A DNA stretch of 64,000 nt from Pararge aegeria (GCF_905163445.1 NC_053187.1:14136001-14200000), one strand, 5' to 3'. Positions 1-12,320 are shown, counted from the stretch's first letter. Made by a program: numbers and translations. The notes: generated from the letters alone by a model not told the origin.

Positions 1-684
1 AAGTAAATTACTCAAGACGCATTTAAATTTCACACTTTTTTTTATTGGATTTTATATAATTGATGGAGAGAAAGATGATCTCTATTTATTATAGCAATGT
101 GAATATTGAGTCTGTAAAATTAAGGACGTCTTTAATCTGACAATCTCTAAGCATTTTCTTACAATAACCCTTCGTTAAACCCGAGGACAAGTCGCCTTCC
201 AAAATAGAACGCTTAAACACGAAGATTGTTTGTATAAATCAAGCTAGGCTATAGATTACTCGGAGGTTGATAGCACAGGCTCGGGTCAAAATATACCTAG
301 TCTACACCTTGGAAAGCGTACCTAATATTTGTCTTGGGAAAATATATAAACAAGAAAGTTCATAGCCCAAGAACGTCAAGTTTAGTTCACGTTCAGTCTT
401 CTTAAAATTAATGAAAGTTCATAAGAAAGGTCTGGTCGTAAGAACATTCTTTATCTTACCTAAATGTATGTAATATATTCTAAATAAAGTAATACGTAGA
501 AAGGATAAGAGGTTTTGTGACCTGTATCTTTCCATCCTTTTCAATTTAGGATTTAGAGTCGTCAGTTGTAGGGAGTCCCAGTCCGATAACATACCTACAA
601 AGCCGTATGAATTTAGGTTTTGGTCCAATATTCTGATGGCTCTAGCCGTTATCAAAAACAGCATCTTTTTATTTTCAGACGCCT
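1..684. other. AT-rich stretch, nothing assigned
   Basis: I see no recognisable gene or repeat here. A minus-strand frame at 419-664 is open for 81 codons. It has no splice sites I can support and no family motif, so I do not call it a gene. Confidence 0.5.
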
Positions 685-830
685 AAGTGTTTATCACTAG
701 AACCCGAGTTCGATTCCAAGATCAGACCGTAAATTGGGTACTGGATTATATTATGTCAATACCAGCTTGGAGTTTAAAAATTGTCCTACCGGTTCGGTCC
801 GGTATCGGTCCCGGTTACTGTCACTTAAAT
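685..830 (+). repeat. tRNA-derived SINE fragment
   Basis: A B-box-like GAGTTCGATTCCAAG lies at 706-720. It is followed by a body (AATTGGGTACTGG...TGTCAATACCAGC) that resembles a dispersed lepidopteran SINE I know from memory. The A-box half is degraded. A short separate fragment of another lepidopteran repeat (core GGAGCAGCGTG) sits at about 868-910 and recurs at 22461-22505. Confidence 0.5.
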
Positions 831-910
831 ATTATCAGAATAATTAAAATATTATGAGAATTATTGTTTAAGCCCACAAACCCAAACTGGAGCAGCGTGT
901 AGGGATGGTA

Positions 911-1478
911 CGGTTACTTGAAAATAAACGATGAATATTATACTATTCTGCATAATATCCATCGTTTACCTTAAATATCGTAGTTTTCAGATTATATTAC
1001 GATGGGAAATTGATCTATGCGGTAGTAATAATAGAATATTAATTACTTGATGAATTTGAACAATGTTTGAGTATTATAGGTGTCATATCTTGACACAGCA
1101 ATCGTCAGGGAGTCTTGATACTCTTGTCAACAGCTCAAGTTGACCGCAATCACGGACCACAATACATATAGAGCAGCAACTTGCTTTGAGACGTTGTCTC
1201 AAGTACGTAGTATATTATTACTCAAGACTTAATAGTTAGGGATATCGTTTATCAGTAATGTTACTCTTAAGTTAGTAAGCACACAGTGTAACATAAGAGA
1301 TCGTTGTAAGGTCAGAAAATTATTTTCAAATTTATTCTACCTTTTCTTTCTTCTATGGCAGAGGAACTCATCTTTAGGAAAAACGTTTAACTATGTTTTA
1401 AAATAATTGACATTTAGGAAACCTTTAGCTACAGTAAATTATAGCCTCTAGTATATTTTATAGTAGCATCACATCAAC
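911..1478. other. no feature seen
   Basis: Unique AT-rich sequence. I see no open frame, repeat or RNA gene that I can support. Confidence 0.5.
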
Positions 1479-1572
1479 CTGTCGGTCTCCTCCCACAATG
1501 ATAAAAGTTTTTGACCGTAGTCCACCACGCTGACCGAGTGCAGATTGGTGGACTTCACACGCCTTTGAATAT
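1479..1572 (-). repeat. SINE-C fragment
   Basis: In plus orientation the sequence reads CGGTCTCCTCCCACAATG, then GACCGTAGTCCACCACGCTG, then CTTCACACGCCTTTGA. This is the reverse complement of the SINE-C tail (AAAGGCGTGTGAAG...GCGTGGTGGACTA...GGGAGGAGACC) seen complete at 7206-7525. Both ends are lost. Confidence 0.65.
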
Positions 1573-2597
1573 TATGAAGAACAATCAGGCATACAGGTTT
1601 CCTCACAATCTTCTTCGCGTTTATATAGTAGGCAGTAGCCATTGACCGAGACTTGGTCCGGATTTGTTTTTGTTTTTAAAGCATCCCGTAGAAATAGTTT
1701 ATTTGAGAGACGTGTGACATACAACTTAGGTAAAGTATCTAATACTGAAATTCTTAAGATATATTCTCGTAAAAAAATTGTGTAGGTTTTAAGAAGATTT
1801 TTTTTAATTTACGTAAAATATAGAATTAAATACCTAATAATAACTGTTTTGCTCAATTTTTTTAAACTCCACTTATCCACGTTATCCACTTAATCACAGC
1901 CCAGTTAAGTACAAAGAAGTTTAAAAGCATTTAGGATTCGTTAATTTACCTTATCTATACAGAACAACTATAAATTTAAGAATCTAATTTATCGAGGCAG
2001 TTATTTGTTTATGGGTATGCCGCACGAGATCTATAAATAAGTTGTGCTTACGTTTAACATTAAAATTAACAAAGTCACGCTCAGTGCTGTGAGCTTCACC
2101 ATTAAAATCCCATTCTATTGTATTGGTGAAACTATACAAGCTTTGACATGACCATATATTATTATAGTTGCTTATGTTATAACAATTTAGACAAACTTAA
2201 ACGTCACCTTAAGACCTTTAAGGAACACTATATATAGAAGAGTATCAGTTCAATTTTCATATTTGTAGTCGTATAAAATCTTCTTTCGTCCTTATATACT
2301 TCACTTTAAACTTCTACACACTTATATTCGAGTCCAATTTTCATATCGTTCTGGCTGTTTGCCAGAAGGACTTAAAAAAGCAATCTCGAATTTAATTTAA
2401 AATGGCGCGGCGTACCATTACTTGGTCGAATATTAACTGCACCCTATTATTAGCGACACTTTGCTTAATAAATATATTCCCTCAAATTTGCATACAACTT
2501 TTTTTATTCTTTATTCAACTTTTTGCATAATATAACTCACTGAAGGTGCTTGTACACAAAGTATTTTCTCATAATTAATTTTTTTCTTAATTTGTTC
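1573..2597. other. no feature seen
   Basis: AT-rich and low in long open frames. Nothing is recognisable on either strand. Confidence 0.5.
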
Positions 2598-2675
2598 AGG
2601 GAAATTTGCTACAATTTATAAGTGGTATTGTTTTATAAAAAGACATAAAACTTATAAATTGTTGCTAATTTCCCT
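2598..2675 (+). other. 78-nt hairpin, pre-miRNA-like
   Basis: A 26-nt arm at 2598-2623 (AGGGAAATTTGCTACAATTT and onward) pairs with 2650-2675. There are only two mismatches, both T opposite T, and the loop is 26 nt. Stem length, loop length and the small symmetric mismatches fit a microRNA precursor. A short fold-back element or a replication template-switch product would look the same. I do not recognise the arm as a known microRNA. The strand is arbitrary. Confidence 0.35.
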
Positions 2676-5091
2676 TATTTAAATGCCATCCATCCTCAGT
2701 TTTTAATGTCATAGAAAGGGAACTCAACCCAACCATACTGCTAACTGGTGGGAACTAATGCAGAATGGCGGGATTGGCTTATTTTAGTGTTTAAGTTAAT
2801 AAGCGGGACTGATGCACAACGTACAACGGAAGGTTCCGGCCGACCAAGTATGGAGACAAGCCCAGGAAGAAGAAGAAGAAGCGGAATCGATGGATTAACG
2901 TGCTCTCCAAGCCAAGTAGATAAGGTAATGGCTAAATTAAGACATCCGCAGTCGTACTCGTACACACTTGGTGTTACAACTTCATACGCGTTAAATTTCT
3001 GGTATCGGTATTCACGGTTCCTGTAAGTTTGCAAGCTGCTATCAAAGTTAAATAGAAAAAAAGGTCAAATTATCAAAAGTGACATACAACTTAAAATTTA
3101 AATACTTTATCTCCCATTTAACCCTTGGTGTGGAGTTTTTAGAACTTTGTACGTGTTTATTTTTTTGTTACTAAAAACCAAAAAGTATTTTTCGTACATA
3201 CAATTTGAGCAATATCTTGAATGATTAATACAAATTTCGTTTCCTATTTCACGCATTTGGAATTGTATTTTAAAAACGGTGAAATACGTTTATTGTATTT
3301 ATAACCAAAATACTTAATACCACGTTTCTTTTTAAATTAGTTGACAAATACATAAATATTTTGTTCGCCTGTTTTACTCCATGAGGAGAAGAATTTAAAA
3401 AACCCCTTTTTTGAATTTGATTGATTAAGATTGTTATTTAGTCAGGATATGAATTCGACCGAAATAAATTCAAAGCATCCATAATAAAATTTTCATTGAT
3501 AAGCATAATATTCAATAGAGTTATGAATAAAGTTACCTCGAGTTATTAATTAAGCGGATGACCTGTTTCCGCCTCCGTCGAGCTTTGCTAGTTACCGAAG
3601 ATAGCGTCTTGAATTTGTATTAACTTGGAAAATGTATCAACTGATCCAAGCGAGGTTTACTAAAGAAGAAAACTAAACTAAAGAGCCGTAGAAATGAAGA
3701 CAAAAATTCTATTCATGTTCACATTCATCATCAATTTCAATTTATTCAGCAAAATACATAATGTTACATTTAAACTACAATATTTAAAGTACATCTAATT
3801 ACATAATGTAACGTATGAACTACACCCAGTTTGGGCGCAGCCTTTTTTTTAATTTAAAAATATAAGTATCATCATTTGCCTTATTATTATATTCGTATAG
3901 ACTATGACCAAAAATATAATATACCGAAATATACCGAAATAATTGCGATATAAAAGTATACTTAGGATTACTCGTATGATACCATTTCATTAAGTAATAT
4001 GACGTAATATCTTCTCGTGTTTAAGCATTTTCTCCTCGAGAAGCACGTTAATATTCTATATACCGGTCACTATTCACACTGGAAGTTCATAGATTGACAA
4101 AAAATGTTAAAACAATGCGTTAAGTTAATTTAGTCCCCGTATTAAACTTAACTTAAAATTTCCATACATTTATACGTCACTTGGTAATAGATAACAGTAC
4201 AGCTTCCTCGTACCAGCGAAGTAGGAATGACTCAGAATACCGAAATAATATTAATATCACAATATCCAAACCTACAGACCGCTAAACAGAGGTAGGTATC
4301 GAATATTTATATTTATTCAGTACCTGGATGCAACTAAAAATATAGCTTAAATAAACATGAATACGCGACTTGAGTTGATTCTTAAATTTCATAGTCAATC
4401 TTTGTTATTTATTTAGTACTAATGAATATTCACTAATAATTATAAAGTTGTATGTAATAATTAAGATATTCAAAGTTTCTTTGGTTACCACGATCGTTGA
4501 AAGGTATCAAATTTATCGGGTAACTTAGTAACCAAATATAAAATTGGGGTGATGTACTCGTATGTGTAAACGCGACCATAGCTCAAGGTATAGTTTATTA
4601 CTGTATGTGATTTCAAAGTTTATATAAATAATGTTCGCAAGTTTTTCCAGTGGTGGTAGTGGTTTAATTATTCTATTTAAGTACCTAACTGTTTATTCAT
4701 ACAGGCATATAAGTTTCAAAACAACTCAAATAAACATAAAGTTGCCTTTGATAATCATAATTTTGTTCAGTGGAAATATACAATTTTTTTAAGCAACACC
4801 ACACGATCGTCTTAAATGCACCCGAACTCTGAGTTTCACTACTATGACGGAGCATCTTTATGTAAAATTTCCAACACTCAGTTTACAAAATCAAAACAAT
4901 AACTGTCAATAGAACTGTATGTGGATATCGAAAAGTGAACAAGAGAGAATGAAGTTGCGTGAAGTTATCAATTCGTCGGATGAGTTGTTTTAGTTTCCAA
5001 CGAACGTAACGTATCCGTTGTAGTAAACAAGCTAATGTATCAAACCTAACGATGTATAATAGCACTAATGAACCGTAAATTGAAAAGACCG
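2676..5091. other. mostly unassigned; two-strand open region at 2741-3034
   Basis: At 2741-3034 both strands are open for more than 90 codons, with a GAAGAAGAAGAAG run. The Arg/Lys-rich plus frames vaguely recall the tail of a retrotransposon polymerase, but no motif is convincing. A short tandem (ATACCGAAAT twice) lies near 3925-3945. I see nothing else. Confidence 0.4.
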
Positions 5092-5124
5092 TGTGTGTGT
5101 GAGAGTGTACGTGTGTGTGTGTGA
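5092..5124. repeat. (GT)n microsatellite
   Basis: Two GTGTGTGT runs are separated by GAGAGTGTAC. The run also creates a His/Thr-rich spurious frame on the minus strand. Confidence 0.85.
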
Positions 5125-5134
5125 TAATGTGCGT

Positions 5135-5198
5135 GGTTTTCAATATAGTATTGAAAACCGGAGGCAGTCCTAACCACTAGGCTATCAACGCTTCTGAA
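5135..5198 (-). repeat. SINE-C head fragment with perfect 11-bp fold-back
   Basis: The minus strand reads GATAGCCTAGTGGTTAGGAC, which is a tRNA-like A-box head. Immediately beside it, 5135-5145 (GGTTTTCAATA) and 5149-5159 are perfect inverted repeats with a 3-nt loop. The rest of the SINE is missing. Confidence 0.5.
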
Positions 5199-6522
5199 CA
5201 TTAAATAACACCATCTAGATATAATACAAGTTTCCATAAGCCAATCAATATTCCTAAATTAATATAATAACAATAAATCAATCGTATGCTATTGCAAATA
5301 TAATATTATTTGATCCACGGCACGAAATTAAACGTAAACCAATCCTATTCTGAACGCGGTCATTGTTCATGAATACAAGAATGAGAATACTCGGAATGGA
5401 ATCGATAAATTCAAATTGAGCTCTAAGTTCTGACTCAAAAAGAAAAATCCATACAGTGCAGTGCATGCAGTACGAAGCGTAACCACCCTCCGTCATTTAA
5501 ACATGTAGCAAGCCATACAAATTGATTGTGTTCAAATCGCAATTTAAAATAGCATCTAGCGCTATAAACATTAAGTTTAAATTACTATAATCCGCAAACA
5601 CCAGACAAATCTGTACTTTGTAATGTATATTTTTAACGCCACATCGATCCTCCAAAATACGCTCTCTACGCACGTTTCGTTCCGATAGTGATCCTTCATA
5701 GCCGTACGGATGTGGACTTTACGACGCGCAATTCAAAATAAAGGAAATGTCATGAACTTTTAAATTAACGCCTTCTTTTATACAAAATTACAATATATTT
5801 AAAAGTAGTGGCTACGATATCTTTTTAAAATCGAAGAGTAGGAAAATTATTATATTTTATACCTTGGCACTGTCTCTTGATTACTGAATAGCCGAAACGT
5901 TACACAACTTACAATCTTGACCAATAATATAATAGATGTACCCTCAGTCGTCAAAAGATATACGCGAATATCAGAATTCACGCACGAACTGGAAACCAAC
6001 ATTCGTTGGTTTGCTATTAAAAATATATTACATAATATTAAAGTTTTCACCAATATTTTTTATATACAATTGTGAGTTCTTAAAAGTAGTTGTCTGGGCT
6101 TCCCGCCTTTTCATCCGCGTTAACTTAGTAGTAAAGACCAATGTTGTAGTAAATGTAGAATCCTCAATTTTTTTTATTACGTCAGTCGCATACAATACCT
6201 CGATTGCTTTAAAAGTGTACTGATTTCAGGCTGAAATCTTATTATTACTGCAATCAAATATACTCGTAGCCTATTTTACGCACTTCTAATGTTTACCCAC
6301 TTGGCTATCACCTAATTAGGTAACCTACCTACCAAGGTAACATTCATAGAGACTTAATACACCCGGATGAAGCCGCAGACAGAACTAGTCATTCATAGTA
6401 ATAGGATGCAGCTTGACTACGATATCATTCAAAGTAACAGTGCAGTCGTCAGCAGCACGTAGAGCTGATATAAAAAGACATTTAAATAATATAGGTTAAA
6501 AAATAAGCCATTATACACTTAC
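5199..6522. other. no gene recognised
   Basis: Overlapping frames at 5278-5496 (minus), 5850-6053 (minus) and 5936-6223 (plus) are open but AT-codon rich and lack motifs or supported splice sites. The stretch lies just downstream of the minus-strand exon at 6523-6708. It would be intron if that exon is real. Confidence 0.4.
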
Positions 6523-6708
6523 AGTAATAGCCGGGTGCAAGGCAAATCGACATGCGCGGGTCGACCGTTCAATATAGGCCCGGGCGAAGCTTATAGCTGC
6601 CACTGGTTGTATAGGTACTTGTGTGGGTACTGTGGTTGGTGCTCTCTGCACTAATCCGGCTTGCTTTGAAAGGACACGATTCTCAGCAATATTATGCTTA
6701 AACGGAGT
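6523..6708 (-). CDS. candidate internal coding exon, 62 codons, product unknown
   Basis: This is the best host-gene signal in the window. Upstream on the minus strand is a pyrimidine-rich tract ending TTTTATTTGTAG (3' splice site). The exon starts ACTCCGTTTAAG and ends GGCTATTACT, followed directly by GTAAGTG, a near-consensus donor. The length is 186 nt, exactly 62 codons. Frame 0 is open from first to last base, while the other two frames hit stops within 57 nt. Read-through past the donor meets a stop four codons on. The peptide begins TPFKHNIAENRVLSKQAG and has a Pro/Thr/Val-rich middle (APTTVPTQVPIQPV) and an Arg-rich end. By eye it is clearly richer in G+C than its flanks. A symmetric exon of this kind is typical of alternatively spliced cassettes. 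I do not recognise the protein family, and no neighbouring exon was found in the window. Confidence 0.6.
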
Positions 6709-7205
6709 CTACAAATAAAATGAAGAGAAACCGGCACTGGAGATATAATTGCTTTACGTAATTTTAGTATGAAATTATATACTTTAATAATTTGTAATTG
6801 CAGCGGTTTGAAATTCCACTAGTTAGTTACTGAATTAAAATTTGATAATTCGATGTTAAAAGTTAATGAAATTAGCATTTTTGACTTCGGATCAAGAGGT
6901 CTTAAGTCTTAAACCCACTAACATAAAACAATAATCGTAAAAACTCGAGACGGGTATCTCTATTTCTCTCTATCTTATAAGACAGGGAGCCTGGGTCTGG
7001 GTCCACCCAGTAGTGGGACTGATGTAAGTGTTCCCTCTTAAGCTCAAAGACTCTTAAGTTACCGCACACAAAAATAATTCTTAGCTACCTAACAACACCG
7101 CACATGTCGAATAAGTAAAGTTTTCACATTCGTATTATTTATTAATGGATTAATTCAAAATAACAAAGCAATCAATATTAAAAAGAAATTTTTGTTTTCA
7201 ACATT
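6709..7205. other. flanking intron-like sequence
   Basis: 6709-6740 is the pyrimidine tract and acceptor of the exon above. A worn repeat-like piece (GGGAGCCTGGGTCTGGGTCC...CAGTAGTGGGACTGATG) lies at about 6940-7030 and resembles SINE tail sequence. I see nothing else. Confidence 0.4.
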
Positions 7206-7525
7206 ATAGAGGGATTGAAGCGGTGAAAGTCCAGTAGTTAGGGCTTCGGCTTCACTTCATCGGGGCCGACTTCGAATCCCAGCTCGCACGTCTAACTTTT
7301 CTAAGTTTCGTGTGTAATTAAAATATCACTTGTTTCAACGGTGAAGGGAAAACATCGTGAGGGAACCGGCATGCCTGAGAGTTCTCCATTATGTCCTCAA
7401 AGGCGTATGCAGTCAAATCCGTACTGGGCCAGCTTGGTGGACTACGGCCTAAACCACTCTCATTGTGGGAGGAGATCTGTGCCCTGTAGTCGGCCGGTAA
7501 TGGGTTGATATGATGATGAGAGGAA
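7206..7525 (+). repeat. SINE-C, near full length
   Basis: The head is at 7213-7290, with a GGTTAGGGCTTCGGC-like A region (here AGTTAGGGCTTCGGC) and a B-box-like CTTCGAATCCCAGC. The body contains GTGAGGGAACCGGCATGCC and TCCTCAAAGGCG, then GCTTGGTGGACTACGGCC, and the tail GGTAATGGGTTGATATGATG. This is the most complete copy of the family in the window. A minus-strand frame at 7318-7530 is only its shadow. Confidence 0.8.
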
Positions 7526-8937
7526 TTCATGATGCAATTTCGGTATGAAATATTAAGTGAGAGATTTTACGTCTTTTGAAAATTATGTTCATCTGACTTG
7601 CGAGACGTTGTTTCGCTAAGGTTGCAAAATTATGCAGTACCTATTGCTTCAGGTAGGTAAGCTTGCTTGGTGTAAATTATATTGCACATTCGTTGCCAGC
7701 TCTCGCATTATTCATATTTATTACAACTTATGTCTGAACCCCAGAAAAAGGTAACAAAAGTAGGAGGTATTCAAATAAAATTGAAAGTTAACAAGTAACT
7801 TAGCTTGTTAAAACCACAATACAAACTTTCTTATAATAAGAAAGTTGAAGCCTTAATATTGTTTATGGAATCTTGCTATCGTGATGTGATTAAGGAGGCA
7901 CGTTTCCTTTTAATTGTATAATTCTTAACATTTTGTGGCATTATACAGTTCGATTTAAATTTTTGATTTAGATGCTGAGTATTGAAAATAAGGTTCAAAC
8001 AACATAAATACTATAAAATCTATGAAGTACAGAAAAAAAAAAGAAATTTTATTCTTTACAATATGACTACGTACGGTTATAAGCTGTACACGAATTAATT
8101 AAGAAGTATTTTTTATATGAAAAAATGATAAGGGAGAGCCATGGTCAGCTGAGTGGCTCTAAACCTTTTTATGGATTCCATAGTTAGCGTCCAAGTTTAG
8201 GAACCATAAGTTATCGATGAAAATTTATTACTCTACACTAAACACTGGAAAATAAGAAAATCTGAGAACAGCCGTAGGCTCACGTAGCTTTTAAAAGCCA
8301 CTATAAATTATAGAGCGTGTGGGAGGTTCCTTATTTCGAAGCTCCAGCTATGGTTCGAAACTATTATATACCGTCTGACGACTAGATTTTTAGCTTGGTC
8401 ACGCGTGAAGGTTATAGTTAAATACCATATAGAGTGTTAAGTGGTTTTAATATACTTATTGAGTCCAATGGGACTTTTAAACTTGCAAGCTAAACACAAC
8501 CACGCTCACCATATAAAAATAAATAATAATGGAAACAAATATAGTAGAAACACTTTCACGAAGCAAGAAATCAATATATTTAGGTATTTTGTTGCAAGTT
8601 ATATCGCAGATTTTTGGATTAACGCTTTATGATTAACTTATTATATTTAGCAAGCCTTAATCAATTTCGCTGTGTGTAAAAAATTAAAAAAAAAAACTTA
8701 ATTTCGTACTCATCTGCAGAAAAGCTTTTTCACGTAAGCACGCCAAGAGTTGAATAATAATACTACTATGGAAAATGTCAGACTTTAATCCGCTCCTTCC
8801 CAGTGGATTTTATGAAAGCTTAAAAAATAACTTTCATCTGTACGGTAAAACAGCAACTTTACAGAGGGTTGGGTTGAAAACTTTAATTAAATATTTTTGA
8901 TTAATTAATAATGTATTTTTACTTTTTTAACAATTAT
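7526..8937. other. no feature seen
   Basis: Unique AT-rich DNA. The only 60-codon frame (8441-8632, plus) is AT-driven, with Asn/Lys/Ile bias and no motif. Confidence 0.5.
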
Positions 8938-9655
8938 GATCAATTTTACCCACTTAAAACGATATAGAGGATGTTTGTCTGTGTGCGAAGTAGATGCCAT
9001 TCTCGTTTAGACAACTGAAATATTTTTGCGAGTTTCAATTTTACCCTCTAAAAAACGATAACAGCTTGTGCGTTTGAGATAAGAGGATGTTTGTATGTGT
9101 GTGTAGTGGTATACTTGATGCCATTCTCGTTTAGACTACTGAACTATTTTAGCGAGTTTCAATTTTACCCTCTAAAAAACGATAACAGCTTGTGCGTTTG
9201 AGATAAGAGGATGTTTGTCTATGTGCGAAGTAGTATACTTGATGCCATTCTCGTTTAGATTACTGAAATATTTTTGCGAGTTTCAATTTTACCCTCTAAA
9301 AAACGATAACAGCTTGTGCGTTCTAGATAAGAGGATGTTTGTATGTGTGTGTAGTGGTATACTTGATGACATTCTCGTTTAGACTACTGAACTATTTTAG
9401 CGAGTTTCAATTTTACCCTCTACAAAACGATAACAGCTTGTGCGTTTGAGATAAGAGGATGTTTGTCTGTGTGCGAAGTAGTATACTTGATGCCATTTTC
9501 GTTTAGACTACTAAACTATTTTTGCGAGTTTCAATTTTACCCTCTAAAAAACGATTACAGCTTGTGCGTTTGAGATAAGAGGATGTTTGTCTGGGTGTGT
9601 ATTAGTGTACTTGATGCTAGTCTCGTTCAGAGAACTGAACTATTTTGTGAGTTTC
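8938..9655. repeat. 124-bp satellite with alternating 248-bp higher-order unit
   Basis: The anchor TTTCAATTTTACCCTCTA begins at 9033, 9157, 9281, 9405 and 9529, an exact 124-bp spacing. The last, worn copy ends after 123 bp, and the first copy is 95 bp because of internal deletions. Two monomer types alternate. Type 1 has TGTGCGAAGTAG (near 8979, 9219 and 9467). Type 2 has TGTGTGTAGTGG (near 9095 and 9343). A second marker also alternates: TATTTTTGCGAG in type 1 and TATTTTAGCGAG in type 2. The order is 1-2-1-2-1-terminal. No open frame spans the array, and there is no CRISPR-like spacer structure. Confidence 0.95.
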
Positions 9656-10334
9656 CACAAATTATGTGTTATGTAGGTTGGAATTCTTGCTCACCTAGGT
9701 ACTCGTACGTCGTTTAGAGTAGAATCTTAGTTAGTAAGATCTCAAAAGTGTAAAATGGTACTAAAGTTTAATTGATAGTTTCTTGATTGGTAAGAATTTT
9801 ACTACAATTATAAATTATTATGGTTATTTAGTACTTGGATAAGTTAAAATGTACCTTTCAATTTAAACATTACCTGGCTTGGATACTTTCTAGATATGTC
9901 GTAGATACCAAATAGAATTATAGTCAAAAATGGAAATCTCTATAAGTCATTTGCATAATTTGTGGATATAGTCCGGTATGGAGGAAAATTAAATTATTCT
10001 CTATTATCATTCATAAATTAATAAAATTATTCGTGCCTTCAAAATTTTAGCAGATCGAGTTTCTGTTACTTTTATAACTTTTCGTTGTTTTCATAATATT
10101 TACCGCTCTTGTTAAACTTTGAAATATTATATTCATTTGCGTTAATAGCGACTAGCTGTCCGAAATCGGGGATTTAATTGCACACATATAGTGGTTTCAA
10201 GAAGGTATTATATACACATATATCCCGGTTAAATCTGGTCTAGTACTGAGATTTTTTTTATAGAAAACCTATTACAAGAATTTTTTAGTGGATGCCCGTT
10301 TCATTCATAGATTCTTAGATTCCTCTCATACCAT
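9656..10334. other. no feature seen
   Basis: Unique AT-rich sequence flanking the satellite. No gene or repeat was recognised. Confidence 0.5.
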
Positions 10335-10600
10335 CGGCCGATTGGCGATTAGCGCTGTGGGCAGCAACCCTGTTTTCTGAGTTCAAGGCCGTGGGTTTCC
10401 CACAACTGGAAAATGTTCGGTGTGATTAACATGAATTTTTTTCAGTGTTTCGGTGTTTATATAAATATTATAGGTATTCATGCATATTATTCATAAAAAT
10501 ATAAATCAGTCTTTTTATCAGTTACCCATAACGCTACTTTGGGGCTAGATGGCGATTTGTGTATTGTCATAATACCTATATTTATTATTATTTATTTATT
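10335..10600 (+). repeat. SINE-A, diverged copy
   Basis: The head CGGCCGATTGGCGATTAGCG carries an insertion in the A box, and the B box has lost bases (GTGGGTTTCCCACAACTGG). The body follows: GTGTTTATATAAATATTATA, ATTCATAAAAATAT, GGGGCTAGATGGCGAT, with a TTATTTATTTATT tail. The damaged promoter boxes make this a dead copy. Confidence 0.85.
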
Positions 10601-12320
10601 GAATAATAAAAATAAAATAGATCAACGCTTACTACATGATATATGCAAGATTACATAGTTGGGAAAGCTAAATCGAGGAAAGTGCAAAATAAGCGATCCC
10701 TTTTAAGGTTAGAGAGTCACGTACAAAGGATGAAATTACCTGTTCTACGGATGGCGCGTATCGTGCTAGTAAGGACGAGAGAATATGTAGGTGATTTGGC
10801 TCAATTTGTTTAAGGGGCTTCGAAGCAAAATCTGAACAACGTAATTTCATATTGCATAGTTTTACCTTAATGTATACAAAAGAGATTACAATTCTGAACG
10901 ACGTTCACGTGAGCGTATTATATTTAAAAAAATACAGAAGCTATATTTATTTACCTTCATGAAAAAAACTCGTCATTTTTTTTCCTATTTTGTTACACAC
11001 GAAAAAAAGAATTATAGCAATATGCAAAATTAATAATCAATAAAATCTGCATCAATAACTACAGTATTTAAAAAAAAACAATATATTGAAATTTCAGATT
11101 ATATTTTAATTTATCTATTATCTTATTATAACCTAAAATACAATTATATATTATCTTATTAAAAATAAATCAAGATTAATCATTTATAGAACATATTTTA
11201 TTTGAATTCCTAGTATATTTAACATAGTATTAACAGGTTAAGAACTAACCAAAAATCTAAGGTGTTATACAGGTAATTTATATGAATAAAACATGTTTAG
11301 CTATGCAGTTAACTTTATGACTGTCCAAACATTTTTGTTTAAAATATAATTATTTGTGTTTGTTCATGCAAATCACTTTAACTGGCATGGATGTTATGTA
11401 TGAAAACAGCGTTAGTTTAATAAATATTGTGCTTTGTAGCGAAAAATCAACCATCCGAAAAAACATCTTTTTAAAGACTTGTAACATTTAATATATTGTC
11501 CTATTAATGATCTACTGAGTGCTGTAACCTTTTATTACCTTTAATCATTATCATCTATCTCAGACAATGAAAAGCCGACTATTGCACTTATGTACAGACC
11601 TTAAGAGAGGGATTTAATATACGACAATATTTTTGGAAGTGAAACATCTACTGCCGTGCCTTGGCACTAATATCGACTGATATGCCGTCACAATAAACGG
11701 CATGACGATCTTTATGCTGCCATCCTCCCTCTATGCCACTGCATATTTTTTAATTTTATAATTAAATAGGATAGCTTCTAGATCCCTTTTAGACCTATTT
11801 TGTTTACTTTAGAGATTCGAAAACAGTGTTGGCACCATACTGATGTATCTTATTTTTCTGCTTTATTTTGTTCATTATTTATTTTTAATCTTAAATTTTA
11901 CTACAAACATCGATGTTACAAATCTCAACCCGGAAATTCAGAGGTAAGACCTGGTAAACCTTAGTCATACCTGCTAATTAGTCGACCGACGAGCCATTTA
12001 TTTATACCATTCATTGTAATTGTTCATTAAACTAACAAATTACTGTGTGTGCTTTAAAAAGTAGGGCGTGTTTTTTGCATTGCGGTCAGACAAGATTGGA
12101 AGACATTTGAAAGCATCTCCGTTTTCAAAACCTTAAATTAATTGGCAATTAAACTTTAGTGATCTAATTATAAAAAATGATTACGACAAATTTAGTAGAT
12201 AAATGGTATTTCACTCCCCTGGTTAAATTATTAATGTTATAAGTCAGGGTTAGGAGTCCAAACACTCTCACTAAGTCTGCAAGACTTCTCTATCTAACCT
12301 CAATTATCTTTCAAACATTT
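10601..12320. other. no feature seen
   Basis: Very AT-rich at 10900-11250. A 60-codon minus frame at 10668-10850 has no motif. I see nothing in the remainder. Confidence 0.5.

Noticed and set aside
2741..3034. Frames of over 90 codons open on both strands
   Set aside because: No splice signals or family motifs. The Arg/Lys run stems from a GAAGAAGAAG tract. A decayed retroelement tail is possible but unproven.
8938..9655. CRISPR-like regular spacing
   Set aside because: The whole 124-bp unit repeats, with no unique spacers, and the context is clearly eukaryotic.
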